Shown here one piece after another: positions 26,912-34,799 of a stretch of DNA of 64,000 nucleotides; position 1 is the stretch's first letter, and every line of letters begins with the position of its first letter. A model generated the notes under the pieces. That model saw nothing but the letters and a program-made list of their open reading frames with translations. It was not told where the DNA came from and ran no database searches. Source of the stretch: Amycolatopsis anabasis. GTDB lineage: Bacteria; Actinomycetota; Actinomycetes; Mycobacteriales; Pseudonocardiaceae. Position numbers and translations under genes: made by a program. The stretch is from contig NZ_VTHK01000021.1 of NCBI RefSeq assembly GCF_009765355.1, positions 1 to 64,000 on the forward strand. Reading direction: 5' to 3'.

Positions 26912-27600
26912 TCAGCGGAGGTCGAGGTGATCGATGATGGGCGCGACCCGCGCGCGGTCGTCGTCGACCAGGCCTCGGATCGGTAGCGGCAGACTGGGGC
27001 GTGCGACCAGTCCGATCAGTTCGGCGACCGTGGAAACCGCCCGCAGGCTGCCATGCTGTGCGAACAGGTCCCATAGCGGCTGCAGCCGCTGAGAAGCCGC
27101 GGACGAAGCGTGCGACGCTCCAGCTTGGGCCGAGCGCGCGATGTGCAGTGCGGGTCCTGGCAGTGTCCCGGCGATGACCGAGTACCAGACCTGGCATCCT
27201 GCGTTGAGGCCAGTCGCTGCGACGGGATCGCCGCTGACACCCACCGTGACATGCTCGGGCAGTAGCGAGCGCAGGTGTGAGATGCGGGCTGCGGCTTTGT
27301 CCGGGTTGGTCAGAACACCGGGGCACCTGCCTTCCGGGCGTCCTCGGCCATCTCCAGCACATGTTTGGTACGCAGGCCGCCGATCCCGACGATCACGGAT
27401 ACGCCGTTGGCGTGCCGCACCGCGAGGCGTGCGATGCGGGCGTTCCTCGCGGGTGAGGTAGGGAGAGGTAGGGATACGCCCCGGTTGATCCTAGCGTGGT
27501 AATCGAATCGACGCGGGTCGCCGTGAGTCGTTCGATCAATCCGGCGAATGCCTTCTCGTCGAGGCCGTCCTCCGTCAGCGGGTTCAGAGGTGTTAGCCCC
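26912..27600 (-). pseudogene. Dihydrodipicolinate synthase/NAL-family aldolase, decayed
   Basis: Successive minus-strand pieces match this (beta/alpha)8 aldolase family. The first is LTPLNPLTEDGLDEKAFAGL...DSITTLGSTGAYP (27600-27470). After a shift comes ARIARLAVRHANGVSVIVGI...EMAEDARKAGAPVF (to about 27310). Last comes TNPDKAAARISHL and VGVSGDPVAATGLNAGCQVW...IIDHLDL, ending at 26912. The middle third, which would hold the Tyr and Schiff-base Lys strands, is missing at the 27.31 kb junction. Two or more frameshifts and a deletion of about 60 codons make it non-functional. It probably acted on a 2-oxo acid. Confidence 0.75.
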
Positions 27601-27693
27601 CAAGCCGTGATGGTTATTAGACGGTCGCGACCGGCCTATGCCGATCGCGAGCCAGTCATACCCGAGAAGTGATCTTATCCGACAGTCCGTCGG

Positions 27694-28089
27694 TCAAGCC
27701 TTGATCTCGCCGCAGGCCCTGCCCATGAGGTCAAATCGACCATTGACATGGGACCAGCCTTCAACACACACCAAGGAACGATTGGGAAGGTCGCGCTGGA
27801 CATTCAGCGTATAGCTGTCCGGGTAGCCCCAGCTCCTGGCCGGCTTCGTGTTCACGTCCAGGCCTCCCCCGTAGATATGAAAATGGCCGAAGAAGCGGCT
27901 GTTATAGGTTAAGCTGGCCCGCACGGATTCCACCCTCAGCCCACTGCCGTTAATTTTGATACAGACGAGATTGTTGCATCCGCTCGTGCCTGCGTGCGCA
28001 GGTGCGGCCAAAGCCGCCGATGCCGCGGCGGCCATGCCCAGTGCGGCCACACCTGTGGCCGCCCGCCTCAGAGCGGTACGTGAGGACAT
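27694..28089 (-). CDS. Small secreted protein, Cys-containing, unknown
   Basis: 131 residues from ATG 28089 (AAGGGA about 9 nt upstream). The N-terminus has a basic start (MSSRTALRRAATG), a hydrophobic run and a cleavage site at APAHA-GTSGC. The mature part of about 90 residues has four Cys (SGCNNLVCIK, SLVCVEGW, RACGEIKA), which could form two disulfides. It is rich in beta-strand-like sequence. It is similar in size and layout to the secreted protein at 38.9 kb (also ...ICVVDVKIWGT...ICSQTTYEG...). It diverges from the aldehyde oxidoreductase operon. Confidence 0.7.
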   Translation of the reverse strand: MSSRTALRRAATGVAALGMAAAASAALAAPAHAGTSGCNNLVCIKINGSGLRVESVRASLTYNSRFFGHFHIYGGGLDVNTKPARSWGYPDSYTLNVQRDLPNRSLVCVEGWSHVNGRFDLMGRACGEIKA

Positions 28090-28391
28090 CCTCGTAGATC
28101 CCTTCGTTCGAGACATGCTCATCGCATGTAGCGCGCCACACGGTACATCGCCAAGGCTTTCAGTTCGGCTTCATGATTCCTTCTGGAGCTCGCGCAGCCC
28201 AGCGTGGTGTACCCGCGGGCTCACACTGACCTGAAGGTAAGTAACTGAGGAATTTGTCGGTACTTGCGTGGCGCGCGGCGCGAGTTAGGCTCAGCACCAG
28301 TTTCCGCTCGGGCGTTTGGTCCTGCAACGCTCGCATCCCGTTGGCCTTCCATTACCCGGCGATGCCTCAACCCACCACAAGGAGCACTTGC

Positions 28392-28886
28392 GTGCCTGGC
28401 AACAGCGAACCGATGCTGTCGGTGACGGTGAACGATCACCCCCGTGACTTTCCGGTCGATCCTCGATCCACACTGGTGGACGCGCTGCGCGGCCGGCTGG
28501 GCTTGACCGGGACGAAAAAGGGGTGCGACCGCGGCGAATGTGGCGCTTGCACCGTCCTCGTCGACGGGCGCCGTGTGCTGTCGTGCATGACGCTGGCATT
28601 GGCCGTGCACGGCAAGGAGATCACCACGATCGAGGGCCTCGCCTCCGATGACGGCACGCTCCACCCGGTCCAGCAGTCCTTCCTCGACAAGGACGCGTTC
28701 CAATGCGGATTTTGCACTCCTGGACAAGTGATGTCAGCGGTCGCGTGCATCGCTGAGGGCCATGCCACCTCCACCGACGAGATCAAGGAGTGGATGAGCG
28801 GCAACCTCTGCCGCTGCGCGGCTTACGTCCAGATAGTCGAAGCGGTCTCCGAAGCGGCCGCGGAAGTTGAGCCGCCAATCCGATGA
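28392..28886 (+). CDS. Aldehyde oxidoreductase, iron-sulfur subunit (PaoA/YagT-like)
   Basis: 164 residues from GTG 28392, with AAGGAG 8 nt upstream. The first [2Fe-2S] site is plant-ferredoxin-like (GCDRGECGACTVLV ... RVLSC). The second site is formed by CGFCTPGQ and NLCRC. It passes electrons from the molybdenum centre to FAD. E. coli PaoA has a Tat signal for export, which is absent here, so the enzyme is probably cytoplasmic. The gene overlaps the next one by 4 nt, and the three subunits follow in the order small-medium-large, as in PaoABC. Confidence 0.93.
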   Translation: MPGNSEPMLSVTVNDHPRDFPVDPRSTLVDALRGRLGLTGTKKGCDRGECGACTVLVDGRRVLSCMTLALAVHGKEITTIEGLASDDGTLHPVQQSFLDKDAFQCGFCTPGQVMSAVACIAEGHATSTDEIKEWMSGNLCRCAAYVQIVEAVSEAAAEVEPPIR

Positions 28887-29872
28887 GGACATTCGAATAC
28901 GAGCGCGCCGCGACCATCGACGCCGCTCTCGCACGCTTACCTCAGCCGGACACCCAGCTGATCGCCGGTGGCACCGAATTGCTGAACTGGATCAAGGAAG
29001 GCATCGAGGCTCCTCAGTTGGTCCTGGACATCACCGGCCTGCCGCTGACCGGCATCGAAGCCGGCGACAGCGGGCTGCGCGTCGGTGCGCTGGAGACAAT
29101 GAGCGACGTGCAGGCCGACCGGGCCATCCAGCGCGAATACCCGGTAATCGCGCAGGCCCTGGTGAAATCCGCCTCGGCCCAGTTGCGCAACATGGCGACC
29201 ATCGGAGGGAACCTGCTGCAGCGCACCCGCTGCCCGTACTTCCGGGCGGATGTGTCGCTACCGTGCAACAAGCGCGAGCCCGGGTCGGGATGCGCGGCAC
29301 TGGACGGCGGGGACACCAGTAGGCACGCGATCTTCGGTGGTAGTCGGCATTGCGTGGCGACCCACCCGTCGGACCTCGCGGTCGCGTTGGCAGCGCTGGA
29401 CGCCTCAGTCGTGGCGCGCAGTGCGCGAGGCGAGCGGCGTATCCCGCTGACCGGCTTTCACCGTCTTCCGGGCGAGCAACCAGACCGGCACACCGAGTTG
29501 CTGGCAGACGAGTTGATAGTCGCGGTGGAGGTCCCGGCCGAGGTGGCTGCCCGGCGATCGCACTACGTGAAGGTTCGCGAACGGACATCTTACGAGTTCG
29601 CCGTCGTGTCGGCGGCCGCGGTCGTCGAACTTGACGGTCACACGATCACGCGGGCGCGCGTCGCGATCGGTGGGGTGGCGCCCCGGCCGTGGCGTCTCCG
29701 GAACACCGAGGTCGAGTTGCCTGGTATCGACGTTGGCGACACCGAGGGGCTGCGGGCTGCTGTCGCCGAGTCATTCGGTGAAGCCAGCCCGCTACCAGGA
29801 AACGAGTTCAAGGTCGAGCTGGCGCAGCGTGCGACGGTTCGTGCGGTGCAGGATGCGGGGGCAACGACGTGA
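28883..29872 (+). CDS. Aldehyde oxidoreductase, FAD and 4Fe-4S subunit (PaoB/YagS-like)
   Basis: 329 residues. FAD-binding features of the CO dehydrogenase flavoprotein family are present (LIAGGTELLNWIKEG near residue 30 and NMATIGGNLLQRTRCP near 110). A Cys-rich insertion contains TRCPYFR, LPCNKREPGSGC and GGSRHCVATHPSD. In E. coli PaoB the same insertion binds an extra [4Fe-4S] cluster, and the four Cys appear kept here. This distinguishes the enzyme from ordinary xanthine dehydrogenases. It overlaps both neighbours by 4 nt, so the three proteins are made in balanced amounts. Confidence 0.93.
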   Translation: MRTFEYERAATIDAALARLPQPDTQLIAGGTELLNWIKEGIEAPQLVLDITGLPLTGIEAGDSGLRVGALETMSDVQADRAIQREYPVIAQALVKSASAQLRNMATIGGNLLQRTRCPYFRADVSLPCNKREPGSGCAALDGGDTSRHAIFGGSRHCVATHPSDLAVALAALDASVVARSARGERRIPLTGFHRLPGEQPDRHTELLADELIVAVEVPAEVAARRSHYVKVRERTSYEFAVVSAAAVVELDGHTITRARVAIGGVAPRPWRLRNTEVELPGIDVGDTEGLRAAVAESFGEASPLPGNEFKVELAQRATVRAVQDAGATT

Positions 29873-31980
29873 GCATGTCGGACAGCAGTGTGCGTCGACC
29901 GGATGGGCGGGCGAAGCTCAGCGGGACGGCGCTGTACGCGGCGGACAAGCCCCATCCGGGCACGCTGGCGGCAGCACTTGTCCTCTCCACGGTCGCACGA
30001 GGACGGTTGGCCGCGCTCGACACCTCGGCCGCGGAAGGAGCACCCGGCGTGGTGCGGGTCATCGGCCATGCGCACATGCCGCGGCTAGCACCCATGCCGT
30101 CGCCGCCACTGGGGCACACCGTGCTGCCCATGCAGGACGACGAAATTCACTACGAGGGGCAGCCGATCGCCATCGTACTGGCCCGGACGTGGGAACAGGC
30201 CCGGTTCGCGGCTGGTCTCGTCCGACCGCGCTACGAGGATGTCACGAGGCCGGTTTCCTTCGGCGAGGCCGAGGAAACCCCGGCCACGGGGCCGACATTG
30301 TTGCGCGAGAACGCTGATGAGGCCGTCGGAGATGTCGAGGCCGGCCTCGCGCAAGCCGATTTCGTGGTCGACGAGACCTACACGACGTCGGACCGGCACG
30401 CCAATCCGATCGAGCCACATGCCACGTTGGCCTGGTGGGACCAAGACCAGCTGGTAGTGCACACCGCGACCCAGGGAATCGCGCTGACCCAGCAAACGAT
30501 GGCCGGATTGTTCGGCCTACCACCGGAGAACGTTCGCATCGAGTCGCGCTACACCGGCGGTGGGTTCGGTTCGAAGGCTTATGTCTGGCCGCATATTCCG
30601 CTGGCCGCGGCGGCGGCCAAGGTGTGCGGCGGGCCGGTGCGGTTGGTGCTGACCCGTGCGCAGATGTATACGCTGTGCGGGCACCAGCCAGCCACACGGC
30701 AACACGTCCGGTTGGGTGCGACCAGGGATGGACGGCTGACCGCGATCGAACACATCGGCTCACATCCGACCAGCCGGGCACCGGGCTACCACATCGAGAA
30801 CATGACCCAGGCAGCGATTGCGCTCTATGCCAGTCCGGCCATCGCGGTTCGCGCTCGCGTCCAGCAGGTCGACCGGCCCGCGCCAACACCAATGCGTTCC
30901 CCGAACGAGGCCGTGGGCATGTTCGCCATCGAGTCCGCGATGGACGAACTGGCTCATGGGCTCGCCCTCGACCCCGTTGAACTGCGGCTACGCAACGAAC
31001 CGGAAACCGATCCGATGACGGGCAGACCCTTCTCATCACGGACGCTCGAGGCGTGCATTCGTGAGGGCGCACGCCGGTTCGGCTGGACACGGCGCCCCCC
31101 GGTGTCCTCGCTCAGGGAGGGAAGAGAACTCGTCGGGTGGGGCATGTCCGCATGTGCGATGGAAACCCACCGAGGCCCCGCCTCGGCGCGGATCCGCGCT
31201 TGTGCCGACGGCCGGATCGTGGTGGAGACTGGAATGGAGGAGATCGGGACCGGCCTGCCCGCCATGGTGCAGGCAGTCGCGGCGGAAGTGCTGGAGCGGG
31301 AGCCGGAAACCATCGACGTGCACCACGGCATCAGCACATTGCCGGCCCACATCGGCGTGTTCGGGTCGATGTCCACCATGGGCATCGGGTCCGCCGTCCA
31401 TGCCGCGGCATCGGACCTGCGCGGCAAACTCGACGCGGCGGGCGGGTTCGAGGGACTGCGGCGCTCTGGCAGGGCGAGCCTGGAGGCCGAGGGCGCGTGG
31501 GCACCGGAGCCGACAGCCTCGGCGACGGGTGCTTCGCGTGATTTCTCGACACATGTGTACGGAGCCGTCTTCGTCGAGGTCCGGGTCGATACCGAACTCG
31601 GCCTCGTACGGGTGTGCCGGTGCGTCGGGGTGTACGGCGCTGGCCGGATCATCAACCCGCTGGCGGCACGCAGCCAACTCACCGGCGGCATCATCTGGGG
31701 TTTAGGGCACGCCCTGCTGGAACGTTCGATCCTCGAACCCGGCCGCGGCAGGTTCCGGTCGAAGAACCTCGCCGACTACCTCGTGCCGGTCAACGCGGAC
31801 ATCGGGGATATCGACGTGTCCTTCGTCGAGGAGGACGATCGTCACGCGAGCGCGCTCGGCGCCAAAGGCATCGGAGAAATCGGGGCGAACGGGGTCGCGC
31901 CCGCCATCGCCAACGCAGTGTTCCACGCCACCGGCCGCCGCGTCCGCGATCTCCCCATTAGAATCTCCGACCTGCTCTGA
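29869..31980 (+). CDS. Aldehyde oxidoreductase, molybdopterin subunit (PaoC/YagR-like)
   Basis: 703 residues, the usual size of PaoC. Molybdopterin-binding segments include GGGFGSKAYVWPHIPLAAAA and MRSPNEAVGMFAIESAMDEL. The general-base Glu near the C-terminus lies in ALGAKGIGEIGANGVAPAIA, as in the whole xanthine oxidase family. The enzyme should oxidise aldehydes, probably aromatic ones, to acids. The E. coli enzyme needs the chaperone PaoD to insert its cofactor; no such gene is found in this operon, so a distant XdhC-like protein must serve. The reading frame is complete and undamaged, unlike many neighbours. Confidence 0.93.
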   Translation: MSMSDSSVRRPDGRAKLSGTALYAADKPHPGTLAAALVLSTVARGRLAALDTSAAEGAPGVVRVIGHAHMPRLAPMPSPPLGHTVLPMQDDEIHYEGQPIAIVLARTWEQARFAAGLVRPRYEDVTRPVSFGEAEETPATGPTLLRENADEAVGDVEAGLAQADFVVDETYTTSDRHANPIEPHATLAWWDQDQLVVHTATQGIALTQQTMAGLFGLPPENVRIESRYTGGGFGSKAYVWPHIPLAAAAAKVCGGPVRLVLTRAQMYTLCGHQPATRQHVRLGATRDGRLTAIEHIGSHPTSRAPGYHIENMTQAAIALYASPAIAVRARVQQVDRPAPTPMRSPNEAVGMFAIESAMDELAHGLALDPVELRLRNEPETDPMTGRPFSSRTLEACIREGARRFGWTRRPPVSSLREGRELVGWGMSACAMETHRGPASARIRACADGRIVVETGMEEIGTGLPAMVQAVAAEVLEREPETIDVHHGISTLPAHIGVFGSMSTMGIGSAVHAAASDLRGKLDAAGGFEGLRRSGRASLEAEGAWAPEPTASATGASRDFSTHVYGAVFVEVRVDTELGLVRVCRCVGVYGAGRIINPLAARSQLTGGIIWGLGHALLERSILEPGRGRFRSKNLADYLVPVNADIGDIDVSFVEEDDRHASALGAKGIGEIGANGVAPAIANAVFHATGRRVRDLPIRISDLL

Positions 31981-32130
31981 ACGCGGTGCACATGCTGGGC
32001 GTCGGTCGCCGGTTGGTCAAGCAGCTACTCCGCACTGTTGACCACAAGTCGCAGCAAACGCAGGTTGACCGCAACGACCGGCTTTTCACGCCACAGCCCG
32101 CACACGGGCGTGAACCCTCAACCCCGCACA

Positions 32131-32174
32131 CAGGTGTTAGCCCTCAACTCGGCCGAATTGAGGGTTCACACCTG
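32131..32174. terminator. Bidirectional hairpin between convergent genes, part of a small repeat set
   Basis: CAGGTGTTAGCCCTCAA (32131-32147) pairs with TTGAGGGTTCACACCTG (32158-32174) with two mismatches and a 10-nt loop. A third copy of the core (GTGAACCCTCAA) lies just upstream, at 32110-32121. It sits between the ends of the aldehyde oxidoreductase operon and the secreted I36-like gene, so it may stop transcription from both sides. Confidence 0.6.
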
Positions 32175-32195
32175 TCATGCCAGGCTCGAGAGAGG

Positions 32196-32555
32196 TCAGC
32201 ACTTCCGCAGAGAACTATAGGCGTTGACGTTGGTGTTGAAGTTCCCCGAAGTGCCAGGAGGGTAGGTTCCGGAAGTGCCGCTGTTGTCGTAGTACTTGTT
32301 GACGTACGCACAGAAACTGCTCGAGTTGTTGTTCCGCTGACTCTGGGCCCTGTCGTCGAAGTTCTGCAGGGCCAGATCCGGCGATCCCGACTTGAAGTAT
32401 GCCATGGCCCCCTGCCCGTCCCACAGGTCGAACAGGCACATATGTCCTGGCGGGCAGCGGTCGTACCCGGTCGCGGCCTCGGCGGCGCCCGGCGTGATGA
32501 CCATGGACGACAATGCGGCCGTCGCCACTACGAGCGTCTTCGTGATGATCGACAT
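32196..32555 (-). CDS. Secreted peptidase inhibitor I36-like protein
   Basis: 119 residues from ATG 32555 (GGGGA 7 nt upstream). A signal peptide (MSIITKTLVVATAALSSMVI, ending at GAAEA-ATG) is followed by a domain with the I36/beta-gamma-crystallin pattern: DRCPPGHMCLFDLWDGQGAM, SFCAYVNKYYDN, and AYSSLRKC at the end. Four Cys would form two disulfides. I36 proteins such as SMPI inhibit metalloproteases in the medium, but many family members have no proven activity. AT-rich DNA upstream suggests a strong or Lsr2-controlled promoter. Confidence 0.8.
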   Translation of the reverse strand: MSIITKTLVVATAALSSMVITPGAAEAATGYDRCPPGHMCLFDLWDGQGAMAYFKSGSPDLALQNFDDRAQSQRNNNSSSFCAYVNKYYDNSGTSGTYPPGTSGNFNTNVNAYSSLRKC

Positions 32556-32948
32556 CGGCGAGTCCCCACGTTCAATGATTTTCTCTGGTTTGCCACACAG
32601 ATCAGCGATTCCGTCGACTATGACGAACTTCGGTGGCAACGGTAATTTTCCCGCAAGATCGGAAGATTCCGCAATGACACAATCCATGCGATTCACATCC
32701 CGACCGATTCTCCTTCGTATATGGCACGAGGATGACCCGGGCAGTGCTGCGTCAGGTTTCCACCGAGCACATCATGTGGGTCGATCGGCATCTTCCCGGC
32801 TGACCGGCCACAAGTCGCTGGGTGCCTGGTTCGGCCCCCAAGGCTCCCCCTGCCAACTCCGCCCTGTCATTACCTCCGGGGTAATCGACGTCACGCACGC
32901 CTTCGGCCAAGGTTACTTCCAAAACAACGAAAACCTGGAAGGAAAACC

Positions 32949-33302
32949 ATGACTGCCTACGGACTCGCACACCTGCGCCCGCCACCCGTACTGCCGGAGG
33001 AGGTCTATCAATACATGGAGCGCATTCAAGCCACGCTCGACCCGTTCGGCGGGAAGTTCCTGGTGCACGGCGCGCCAGTGGAGGTGAAGGAAGGAGAATG
33101 GCCCGGCGCTCTGGTGGTGATCGAGTTCCCCAGCCTCGGCGCCGCACGCGAGTGGTACGGCTCCCCCGCCTACCAGGAGATCCTGCGGCTGCGAGCAAAC
33201 CACATCCCAGGCGACCTCATCCTGGTTGAAGGCTGCGGCCCGGACCACGACTCCGCCGCCCTGGCGACGACACTGCGGGAAGCGGCCGCAACCCTGGAGT
33301 AG
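32949..33302 (+). CDS. DUF1330 protein
   Basis: 117 residues, ATG with GGAAGGAAAA upstream. It has the DUF1330 dimeric alpha/beta-barrel pattern: an initial YGLAHL strand, a helix EEVYQYMERIQATLDPFGGK, GALVVIEFPSLGAAREWYGS and PAYQEILRLR. The family is related to EthD/antibiotic monooxygenase folds. Its role is unknown, often proposed as a small-molecule binding or stress protein. It precedes the LysR gene by 229 nt on the same strand. Confidence 0.85.
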   Translation: MTAYGLAHLRPPPVLPEEVYQYMERIQATLDPFGGKFLVHGAPVEVKEGEWPGALVVIEFPSLGAAREWYGSPAYQEILRLRANHIPGDLILVEGCGPDHDSAALATTLREAAATLE

Positions 33303-33531
33303 CCGCAGCTCACCGACCGCAGAAGTAGGCACGGGGTAGATTCTTCGGCCTGCGCACGGTGTCGGCGGACCCGCGGTCTCACAGGTGTGCCCGAACACGT
33401 TCCGCACCTTCCCGCCCATGGCCTCACTCGCGGACGAGCCCCTCGGCAGGGGCCAGACCGGCGTGAGACAGCCGTACCCGACCGCCGGTCGGCGTCATAT
33501 AATCGCAGCTCACAAGCTTACGGAGGTGGCG

Positions 33532-34443
33532 GTGGAGCATTGGACAGCTCCGACAGTGCACCAGTTGCGGATCTTTCTGTCGCTCGCCGAGGAGCTGCAC
33601 TTTGGTCGTGCCGCGGCTCGGATGTTCATGAGCCAGCCCGCGCTGAGCCGCCAACTCAGCGCGTTGGAACGGCGACTGGGTGTGGAACTCGTCGCGCGCA
33701 CCAACCGGTCCGTGGAGCTCACCCCGGCTGGCCGCGCGATCCTTCCCGAGGCTCGCGCGGCGTTGGACGCGATGCGCAAGCTGCATCGCGCAGTCGAAGG
33801 GCACACACGCTCAGCGACTGGAAAGGTGGTCATCGGTACGATTGGCGCCGAATCGGCGATGACGCACACACACCGCGTTCTGGCCGAGTTACGGCTCAAG
33901 AACCCGAACCTGAGCGTCGAGGTACGGCTACTCAACGTGGTCGAGCACTTTCTCAGCCTTTTCACCGGGGAAGTGGACGTGGTCTTCTGCCGTCCGCCTG
34001 CCCCCGCAGAGATACAGACGCATCATTTGGCCACAGAGCCTCGCGTGGTCTGTTTGTCCGCCGATGACCCACTCGCCAGCCGGCTCGAGGTCTCCCTCGA
34101 CGAACTTCAGCACAGGGTGGTCATCTCGTTTCCGCCCGAATGTCCCCAGGTCTGGAGGGATTTCTGGGCCGTGGACCCCCGCCCCGATGGTTCACCCGTG
34201 AAGTATGGGCCGGTCGTGCGTGACGTGGAATCACTGCTCGCAACCATCGCCCACGGTAAGGCCATCGCCTTCCAGCCCGCCGCCGCCAGGCGGTTCTTCC
34301 CGCGTCCAGGTATCGCCTTCGTCGATGTCACCGACCTGCCACCGTGCACCTCAGCACTGGCGTGGCACGAGGCCAATCGCGAGCGTCCCAACGTGCTCGC
34401 CGTCCGTCAGGCCGCCCGCGCGGCTTATCCGAACCTGCCCTGA
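33532..34443 (+). CDS. LysR-family transcriptional regulator
   Basis: 303 residues from GTG 33532, with GGAGG 5 nt upstream; the ATG farther upstream at 33385 would add a non-conserved tail. The winged helix-turn-helix is APTVHQLRIFLSLAEELHFG followed by MSQPALSRQLSALERRLGVE. The effector domain is complete, with GKVVIGTIGAESAMTH, VEVRLLNVVEHFLSLFTGEV and a typical second lobe. No divergent partner is close. Candidates for its targets are the upstream DUF1330 gene or the downstream AfsR-like gene. Confidence 0.92.
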   Translation: MEHWTAPTVHQLRIFLSLAEELHFGRAAARMFMSQPALSRQLSALERRLGVELVARTNRSVELTPAGRAILPEARAALDAMRKLHRAVEGHTRSATGKVVIGTIGAESAMTHTHRVLAELRLKNPNLSVEVRLLNVVEHFLSLFTGEVDVVFCRPPAPAEIQTHHLATEPRVVCLSADDPLASRLEVSLDELQHRVVISFPPECPQVWRDFWAVDPRPDGSPVKYGPVVRDVESLLATIAHGKAIAFQPAAARRFFPRPGIAFVDVTDLPPCTSALAWHEANRERPNVLAVRQAARAAYPNLP

Positions 34444-34799
34444 GCCCGGCAACGAACCACGGCACGTTTGCCTCGCTTCGACACCTTGCCTTCAACGTAC
34501 CGAGTCGGTCGCTCGCTGTCATCGGTTGGTCACCCCCGGAACACGGCCACCGAAGAGAGCTGCCGCCGGTGACAGGGATTCCTGACATCTGTCACCCTAA
34601 CCGCTCGGCGTGTATCACTCCCGCGATAATCATGCATGACTGGGTATCGAGCGGGACCGAAGAATCATCGGGTTGCAGTTGCGGTATTCACGACGAGCCC
34701 GCGAGAATTGGCGTTCCAGCGATGCACGTGCCGCGTTACGGAACGCGCGACGTTGTCTCACTGTGACACAGCAAACCAAGGCGGGGGAAGCTGCGCTCG
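34444..34799. other. Intergenic region before the AfsR-like gene
   Basis: 356 nt without a gene. It becomes AT-richer near 34,610-34,700 (GTATCACTCCCGCGATAATC), a likely promoter area; GATAAT at about 34,625 could be a -10 element. No clear direct repeats of SARP type were found. Confidence 0.4.
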
